Origin: JABDBE01 sp049585795
GTDB taxonomy: Bacteria; Acidobacteriota; Terriglobia; Terriglobales; Acidobacteriaceae
DNA length: 64,000 bases
Direction: 5' to 3'
NCBI GenBank assembly: GCA_049585795.1
Contig: JBAVAQ010000108.1
Span: forward strand, 1-64,000
Position 1 is the first letter of the stretch; every line of letters starts with the position of its first letter. Below are positions 59,580-64,000 of this stretch, piece by piece. The translations under genes were made by a program, and so were the position numbers. The notes under the pieces were generated by a model. That model made no database searches and was not told the DNA's origin. It was given only the letters and a program-made list of their open reading frames with translations.

Positions 59580-61016
59580 TTGCGCAGTTCAGAGTCCAGA
59601 GTGTCAGGTAAGACGGGGAGCACGCGGCGCGCCTCGATTTCGACGGCTGCCGATCGCGGTCCGACGGAGCGCGCCTTTTTGGTTGGTCTCGACTACCATG
59701 TGCGATCGCGCGTGGGATCGACAGCCAAGAACGCCAAAGTCTCGCTGACCAGCGGCGCGCAGGCAGCGCGAGACAGCGCTGGTAGTGTGCCCGGAGCGTC
59801 GAAAGCACCTCCGGTTCCTGAGTTCAGCGCGGAAGAATCGTTGGACGAACTGCGTGCTCTTGCGACCAGCGCGGGTGCGCAAATCGCCGGCGAATTCCTA
59901 CAGCGCCGCGACAAGCCCGATCCGGCCACGCTGATCGGAAAAGGCAAACTGGAAGAGATCGCTGGCGCCGCAGCCTCCGTCTCCGCCGACTTGCTTTTGT
60001 TCGATCACGACCTGACGGCATCTCAACAACGCAACATCGAAAAAGTTGTCCATACGCGGGTGATCGACCGCACCCAGCTCATCCTCGACATTTTCGCCAA
60101 GCACGCCCGCACCCGTGAAGGCCAGTTACAGGTGGAACTGGCGCAGCTTGAATACTTACTGCCGCGGCTGGGAGGCCGCGGAATCGAGATGTCTCAACTA
60201 GGCGGCGGCATCGGCACACGCGGTCCGGGTGAAACCCAACTGGAGACGGACCGGCGGAAAATCTACCGGCGCATTCGGCATGTCAAGGAACAAATCGAAA
60301 GCGTGCGGCGCATTCGCGCTCAACAGCGCCAGCGCCGCGAATCGGTTCCAGTAGCGTTGATCGCTCTGATCGGCTACACGAACGCGGGAAAGTCTACGTT
60401 GTTTAACGCTCTAACTCAGGCGGCGGTGTTGGAATCGCCGAGAATGTTCGCGACTTTGGACCCAACGATTCGAGGGGTGACGCTGCCTTCTCGTCGCCAG
60501 GTATTGTTGTCTGACACTGTCGGTTTTATTCGCAACCTGCCGCACACTCTGGTTTCCGCCTTTCGAGCAACGCTTGAAGAGGTGCAGCGGGCCGAACTCA
60601 TTTTGCATGTTTCCGACGCCAGCAGCCCGCTTTCCGCCGAGCAGGATGCGCAAGTGGAAAAGGTGCTGAAGGAGTTGGAAGCGGACACGAAACCGCGCCT
60701 GCGAGTGATGAACAAGATCGACCTGCTGCCTCCCAGGCAGCGCGATAGCTTACGCGATGCTGCTAACACTGTGCATGTTTCGGCCGCAAAGGGTGTCGGA
60801 ATGAGCACGCTTCTGGACCGCATTGACCAGTTGCTGCAAGCGGACGCGCTAAGCCGCGTCCATTTGCGCGTGCCGCAGAAAGAAGGAAAGACGCTGGCAC
60901 TGCTCGAAGCGCGAGCAAGAATTTATTCGCGTAAGTACAAGGATGGGTTAGTGGAGTTGGAGGTTGAAGCGCCGGAGTCCGTGGTGAGAAGGGTGAAGGA
61001 ATGGGCGATCACATAA
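59580..61016 (+). CDS. hflX: Ribosome-dissociating GTPase HflX
   Basis: 478 residues if read from the TTG at 59580; a GTG at 59601 is possible and no ATG is near. HflX domain: ERAFLVGL, SLDELRALATSAGAQIAGEFLQR, ATLIGKGKLEEI, LLLFDHDLTASQQRNIEK, VIDRTQLILDIFAKHARTREGQLQVELAQL, YLLPRLGG and GPGETQLETDRRKI. G domain: ALIGYTNAGKSTLFNAL (about 262-272), FATLDPTIRG, LLSDTVGFIRNLPH and MNKIDLL. It splits stalled or hibernating ribosomes. The first about 20 residues are not family-like, so the true start may be further in. Confidence 0.94.
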   Translation: MRSSESRVSGKTGSTRRASISTAADRGPTERAFLVGLDYHVRSRVGSTAKNAKVSLTSGAQAARDSAGSVPGASKAPPVPEFSAEESLDELRALATSAGAQIAGEFLQRRDKPDPATLIGKGKLEEIAGAAASVSADLLLFDHDLTASQQRNIEKVVHTRVIDRTQLILDIFAKHARTREGQLQVELAQLEYLLPRLGGRGIEMSQLGGGIGTRGPGETQLETDRRKIYRRIRHVKEQIESVRRIRAQQRQRRESVPVALIALIGYTNAGKSTLFNALTQAAVLESPRMFATLDPTIRGVTLPSRRQVLLSDTVGFIRNLPHTLVSAFRATLEEVQRAELILHVSDASSPLSAEQDAQVEKVLKELEADTKPRLRVMNKIDLLPPRQRDSLRDAANTVHVSAAKGVGMSTLLDRIDQLLQADALSRVHLRVPQKEGKTLALLEARARIYSRKYKDGLVELEVEAPESVVRRVKEWAIT

Positions 61017-61038
61017 TGAGCGATCATCCAAATTTCTC

Positions 61039-61068
61039 TTGACAGCCGATTATTTTTTTCGATATTGT
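61039..61068 (+). promoter_or_regulatory. Promoter of the candidate toxin-antitoxin pair
   Basis: TTGACA (61039-61044), 18-base spacer, TATTGT (61063-61068). It is A/T-rich and lies 51 bases before the ATG at 61119. Confidence 0.6.
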
Positions 61069-61118
61069 AAATATGCGTTGCGGTAGTAGTGCCTATTCTA
61101 AAACTAGAGGTTGAACTA

Positions 61119-61808
61119 ATGAAGAAGGTTAATATTGAGCAGGTTGAATCGAGTATCGCGGAAGAGCTTGACAAACCTCTGAAGGCCGCCCTGAAGCGTC
61201 ACGGCTATCCCATTCACGAAAGTTTTCATCTTCGCCTATCTCTTTTGAACGCAGACGGCCGTAAGAAGCGCCGCAATTCAGTTGCAGATGCATGGGCCCC
61301 CGAAAAATCCGAGCCGGCACAGTTCTGGCTTGAACCCGCTGTGCCAACTGAAACGGTTCCTATCGCCATAACAGAGCTGGAGGCACCCGCTTCCGGTGCG
61401 GCAGGCTCCTCTTCGTTGCCCAACACGCGAAGCGCGGGTATCTACGTGCATCAGGCCGAGAAGGAGTTGCTGAAGGCTTTGGACCGCGCTGAATCGACCC
61501 CCGGCTGGAGTTTTGTTTCCCTAAAGAAGTTTCGCGACGAGATTCTTCCATCCGAGGATGTTCCCTCCATTCGTACGGATGTCGAACGTCAAAACGTGCT
61601 TCGTTCTGCGATTGAAAAGAGGCTGATTCTGAAGAAGCCCGTGCCAAACCCGAAGTCTCCTCAGTTTCCGGTTACAAGTATTCGCCTAAATCGCCTGATG
61701 CCAGAAGTACAGGCAGTGCTAGGACAACCGAAGAAGGACCTGGACTTTCACCCGATCCACATCAAGGGGGAGCCGTTGTCGGCCATCATTCTCCGGGAAA
61801 GGCGATAA
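61119..61808 (+). CDS. Protein of unknown function next to a PIN toxin, possible antitoxin
   Basis: 229 residues from the ATG at 61119; an upstream GTG at 61089 would add 10. N-terminal helical region VNIEQVESSIAEELDKPLKAALKRHGYPIHE, a Pro/Ala-rich middle (about 95-120), then VHQAEKELLKALDRAESTPGW, FRDEILPSEDVPSIRTDVER and basic segments (IEKRLILKKPVPNPKS, LNRLMPEVQAVLGQPKKDL). No known antitoxin fold is seen. The gene precedes a PIN toxin by six bases, in its own promoter unit, which makes an antitoxin or regulator role plausible. Base composition is less G+C-rich than most genes here. Confidence 0.65.
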   Translation: MKKVNIEQVESSIAEELDKPLKAALKRHGYPIHESFHLRLSLLNADGRKKRRNSVADAWAPEKSEPAQFWLEPAVPTETVPIAITELEAPASGAAGSSSLPNTRSAGIYVHQAEKELLKALDRAESTPGWSFVSLKKFRDEILPSEDVPSIRTDVERQNVLRSAIEKRLILKKPVPNPKSPQFPVTSIRLNRLMPEVQAVLGQPKKDLDFHPIHIKGEPLSAIILRERR

Positions 61809-61814
61809 GAGGAA

Positions 61815-62267
61815 TTGGCGCTTTATTATCTGGAGACGAGCGCTCTGGTGAAGCTCTACGTTTATGAGCCTGGCACGGAGCGTTTAGTCGGTCTTACGGC
61901 CAGCGCCGCCGGAAACAGGTTTGCGATCTTCAGTCTTGCGCAAGCCGAGTTTAGATCGGCGATCCGGCGGCAGCAGCGCGGTGGCGAGATTTCTGGTTCC
62001 GAGGCGGACGCCTTGATTGAGTCCTTTCGCGAGCATCTGGAGGGCAGGTTTATAGTGCAGCCCTTTACGGAATCCTTGTTAGACGTGGCTTTGGTGCTGA
62101 TTGATGGGTATCCCCTAAAGGGCTACGACGCTATGCAACTGGCAGGGTACTTGATGCTGCGGTCGATTTCCGGTGCTGAGGAGCCCATTTTTGTTTGCGC
62201 TGACAGGGCTCTGTTGGCGGCGGCTCGGAACGAAGGCTGCCCTGTTCTAGATCCGACTTCAGCCTGA
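61815..62267 (+). CDS. PIN-domain toxin ribonuclease
   Basis: 150 residues starting at a TTG; the previous stop is six bases upstream. PIN residues: E7 (YLETSALVKLY; Glu at the place where most relatives have Asp), E45 (AQAEFRSAI), D105 (GYDAMQLAG) and D130 (VCADRALLAA). This is the VapC-like, PF01850-type fold. It should cut RNA with Mg2+ or Mn2+. It forms a two-gene unit with the unknown protein upstream and is not related in sequence to the two VapC proteins elsewhere in the window. Confidence 0.88.
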   Translation: MALYYLETSALVKLYVYEPGTERLVGLTASAAGNRFAIFSLAQAEFRSAIRRQQRGGEISGSEADALIESFREHLEGRFIVQPFTESLLDVALVLIDGYPLKGYDAMQLAGYLMLRSISGAEEPIFVCADRALLAAARNEGCPVLDPTSA

Positions 62268-62292
62268 CGGACAATTCGCTTTCGGAATTTAA

Positions 62293-62340
62293 ATGGGCCG
62301 ACAACCAAGAAGCGGTGACAGTCCTTGGCTATCGGCCCAT
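62293..62340 (+). ncRNA. Strong hairpin of unknown role before the ATP synthase operon
   Basis: ATGGGCCGA (62293-62301) pairs with TCGGCCCAT (62332-62340), and inside it CCAAG (62305-62309) pairs with CTTGG (62324-62328), enclosing a 14-nt loop. A further stem CGATCC/GGATCG follows at about 62343-62361. No T-run follows, so it is not a standard terminator; the 62268-62594 spacer has no gene. Confidence 0.45.
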
Positions 62341-62430
62341 TCGATCCTGAATTGGATCGGAGGTGATACCTTCATGCTAGACCTGCTGTCCCAGAAGTCA
62401 AGTAGTCTTTGCGAAATCTCAAGAAAACCC

Positions 62431-62458
62431 TTGACAATCGTCCAAAAATACGTATCGC
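62431..62458 (+). promoter_or_regulatory. Candidate promoter of the ATP synthase genes
   Basis: TTGACA (62431-62436), 16-base spacer, TATCGC (62453-62458). It lies about 136 bases before the ATG at 62595. Confidence 0.5.
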
Positions 62459-62594
62459 AACGTCCACTTGTCTCGTTTCGGGACAGTCCCCGCGTTGACA
62501 CTAAGCCTTGCAGGATGTTAGGTTTGATGGTTTCTTAAGCCCTCTTTCGCTTGGGATTCTTATCAAGCACAAGGTTTTTTATCAAACTCAAGAC

Positions 62595-63068
62595 ATGGAC
62601 GAGACACTCAAGCAAATAGGGGAATTACTGCTCGGATCCATACCCACCATTGTTTTCATGGTGCTGCTGTATGCGATCTATACCGTGCTGGTTCATAAGC
62701 CCCTGGTGAAGGTGCTCGCCGAGCGGCGCAGCAAAACCGAAGGTGCAGTCGAAAAGGCCCGCGCCGATATCGCAGCCGCTGAGGCCCGAACTGCGGAATA
62801 CGAGCAACGCCTGCGCGAAGCCCGCGTGGCGGTTTTCAGGAATCAGGAGGCTCTTCGGCAGCAGGCGTTGCAGGCGCGCGAGGCTGCATTGACTGAGGCG
62901 CGGAAGAACGCGCGGGCCCAGGTGGAAGAGGCACGAGCAGCTATCGAGAAAGATAAAGCAGCAGCGCAAGTTGGTCTGCAGGCGGAAAGCGGAAAGCTGG
63001 CCGCCGAAATTATCCGGATTGTTTTGCATCCGGGAGCAGCGCCAACTCGTGCAGGAGGCGGACGATGA
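62595..63068 (+). CDS. atpF: ATP synthase F0 subunit b
   Basis: 157 residues. N-terminal membrane helix LLGSIPTIVFMVLLYAIYTVLV (about 10-32), then a long alanine- and charge-rich coiled coil (VEKARADIAAAEARTAEYEQRLREARV, ARAAIEKDKAAAQVGLQAESGKLAAEI) that forms the peripheral stalk. It overlaps the second b-type gene by four bases (ATGA). The C-terminal PGAAPTRAGGGR is unusual. Confidence 0.93.
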   Translation: MDETLKQIGELLLGSIPTIVFMVLLYAIYTVLVHKPLVKVLAERRSKTEGAVEKARADIAAAEARTAEYEQRLREARVAVFRNQEALRQQALQAREAALTEARKNARAQVEEARAAIEKDKAAAQVGLQAESGKLAAEIIRIVLHPGAAPTRAGGGR

Positions 63069-63862
63069 GCCGAATGCGAACGCTGAAAAGCGGCCAAGCC
63101 GCCGATCGCCGGACGAAGTTCCCGCTGCTTTTTTCCGCTGCCGCATTGCTACTACTGAGTTGCTTTGCTCTGTCGGGACAGGCCGCCACTCGCGCTGCGG
63201 CGTCGCTAGCTACGTCCTATCAGCAGTCCAGCACATCCTCAGGTGAAGTTCCGCTGAGCCAGCAACTGGTAAAAGAAACGCGAGAAGCGGCAGGCGAGGA
63301 CGATGCGGAACGATTCAAGCATTCTCAATCCGTTCGGCTTATTGCCAGACTGACGGGACTCGACTTGGAGGACGCTTACCGGATTTGCGTGGCACTGAAC
63401 TTTCTGATTATTGCCGCCGCCATTTTTTGGCTCTCGAAAAAGAATCTACCGGGGATGTTCCGCAATCGCACGGCCTCAATCCAGAAAGCAATGGAGGAGG
63501 CGCGCGAGGCCAGCGAGGATGCCAATCGCCGCCTGACGGAAATTGAGGCGCGGCTGTCCAAACTCGACGTGGAAATCAGTGGAATGCGTGCAGCGGCGGA
63601 GAAAGAAGCCGCAGCCGAGGAACACCGCATCAAGATCGCCGCCGCTGAAGATGCCCGCAAAATCGTGGAGTCGTCCGAGCAGGAAATCGCAGCCGCCGCC
63701 AAGACCGCCCGCCGTGAACTGAAAGCGTTTGCGGCCGAACTCGCAGTATCACTGGCGAAAAAGCAGATCCAGGTCGATCCTGCTACGGATCAGGCATTAT
63801 TACGCAACTTCGCCCAGCAACTCTCCGCCAACGGCGACGAGAGGCGCAAGGATGGCCGCTAA
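63065..63862 (+). CDS. atpF: ATP synthase F0 subunit b with extra N-terminal segment
   Basis: 265 residues; longer than most b subunits (about 160). A signal-peptide-like N-terminus (TKFPLLFSAAALLLLSCFALSGQAA) and a hydrophilic segment (about 45-100, with STSSGEVPLSQQLVKETREAAGEDDA) precede the membrane helix VALNFLIIAAAIFWLS (about 108-125). A coiled coil follows (SIQKAMEEAREASEDANRRL, TAIEARLSKLDVEISGM-like, AARRELKAFAAELAVSLAKKQI). The C-terminus is typical b. It may pair with the b protein upstream as a b/b' heterodimer. The extra segment could place a domain outside the membrane. Confidence 0.9.
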   Translation: MSRMRTLKSGQAADRRTKFPLLFSAAALLLLSCFALSGQAATRAAASLATSYQQSSTSSGEVPLSQQLVKETREAAGEDDAERFKHSQSVRLIARLTGLDLEDAYRICVALNFLIIAAAIFWLSKKNLPGMFRNRTASIQKAMEEAREASEDANRRLTEIEARLSKLDVEISGMRAAAEKEAAAEEHRIKIAAAEDARKIVESSEQEIAAAAKTARRELKAFAAELAVSLAKKQIQVDPATDQALLRNFAQQLSANGDERRKDGR

Positions 63863-63865
63863 CCC

Positions 63866-64000
63866 ATGGCTTCCGTGACCAATACCTACGCAAGGGCCTT
63901 CGCTGACGCTGTCTTTGACGTTCATCTGGATCCTGACAAGACCTTGCAAGAGGCTCAAGCTGTCGCCGCGCTGGTAGCTGAAAGCAAGGACCTGCGCGCG
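63866..64000 (+). CDS. atpH: ATP synthase F1 subunit delta, 5' part only
   Basis: The first 45 codons are present: MASVTNTYARAFADAVFDV..., which matches the delta/OSCP N-terminus (YARAFADAVF). It starts three bases after the preceding gene, in the classical order b-delta-alpha. The window ends inside it. Confidence 0.92.
   Translation, partial: MASVTNTYARAFADAVFDVHLDPDKTLQEAQAVAALVAESKDLRA

Overview
The window is a contiguous piece of a free-living bacterial chromosome, almost certainly from the phylum Acidobacteriota. The strongest marker is a tandem leader RNA in front of nadA (49041-49189) that matches the NAD+-I riboswitch (nadA motif), an RNA reported from that phylum. Supporting signs are a very long TonB-dependent receptor with an N-terminal carboxypeptidase-regulatory-like domain, VWFA-related secreted proteins, ASPIC/UnbV FG-GAP proteins, bacterial Ig-like lipoproteins, DUF2203, and many secreted beta-propeller (Asp-box) proteins. 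No rRNA, tRNA, CRISPR array, phage or intact insertion sequence was seen.

Layout. 0-5.8 kb: secreted Asp-box protein, a convergent secreted protein of unknown function, a Phd/VapC toxin-antitoxin pair, a PQQ-dehydrogenase remnant and a lipoprotein. 5.9-8.8 kb: a soluble histidine kinase, an NtrC-type sigma-54 activator and a kinase-like protein with no phosphorylatable histidine. 9.1-11.7 kb: two translationally coupled secreted amidohydrolases, one of which has lost its metal ligands. 12.1-17.9 kb: Asp-box protein, parvulin-like chaperone, RNase HII and an M28 peptidase. 18.0-20.4 kb: the translation operon rpsP-khpA-rimM-trmD-rplS on the minus strand. 20.6-27.2 kb: two small converging genes, a Fur-family regulator with a palindromic operator, a TonB receptor carrying the same operator, and a sedolisin protease. 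27.4-36.7 kb: ffh, a histone-deacetylase-like enzyme, a lone Flp pilin, an FG-GAP protein and an RND efflux pair.

36.8-45.2 kb: threonine aldolase, zinc-ribbon proteins, and the electron-transfer genes etfB-etfA and ETF:quinone oxidoreductase. Two toxin-antitoxin modules (HicBA and a second Phd/VapC) lie between etfA and the oxidoreductase. 45.2-51 kb: SGNH hydrolase, moaA behind a long structured leader, a transglutaminase-like protein, a DUF1906 protein, and nadA behind its riboswitch. 51-58.9 kb: second M28 peptidase, VWFA protein, Ig-like lipoprotein, phosphofructokinase, SH3 lipoprotein, DegT aminotransferase, DUF309 and a PuuD-like membrane protein. 59.2-64 kb: hfq-hflX, a candidate new toxin-antitoxin pair with a PIN toxin, and the start of the ATP synthase operon (two b-type subunits, then delta, cut by the window end).

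Four families of short repeats fill the spacers: GTCTCTAC palindromes, GGACAGCC hairpins, GTCATCCTGAG units, and runs of degenerate repeats of about 7 nt that often reach into stop or start codons. The most notable regulatory observations are the Fur-type operator pair, the shared promoter/operator of the two Phd/VapC modules, the tandem NAD+-I aptamers and the unassigned moaA leader.
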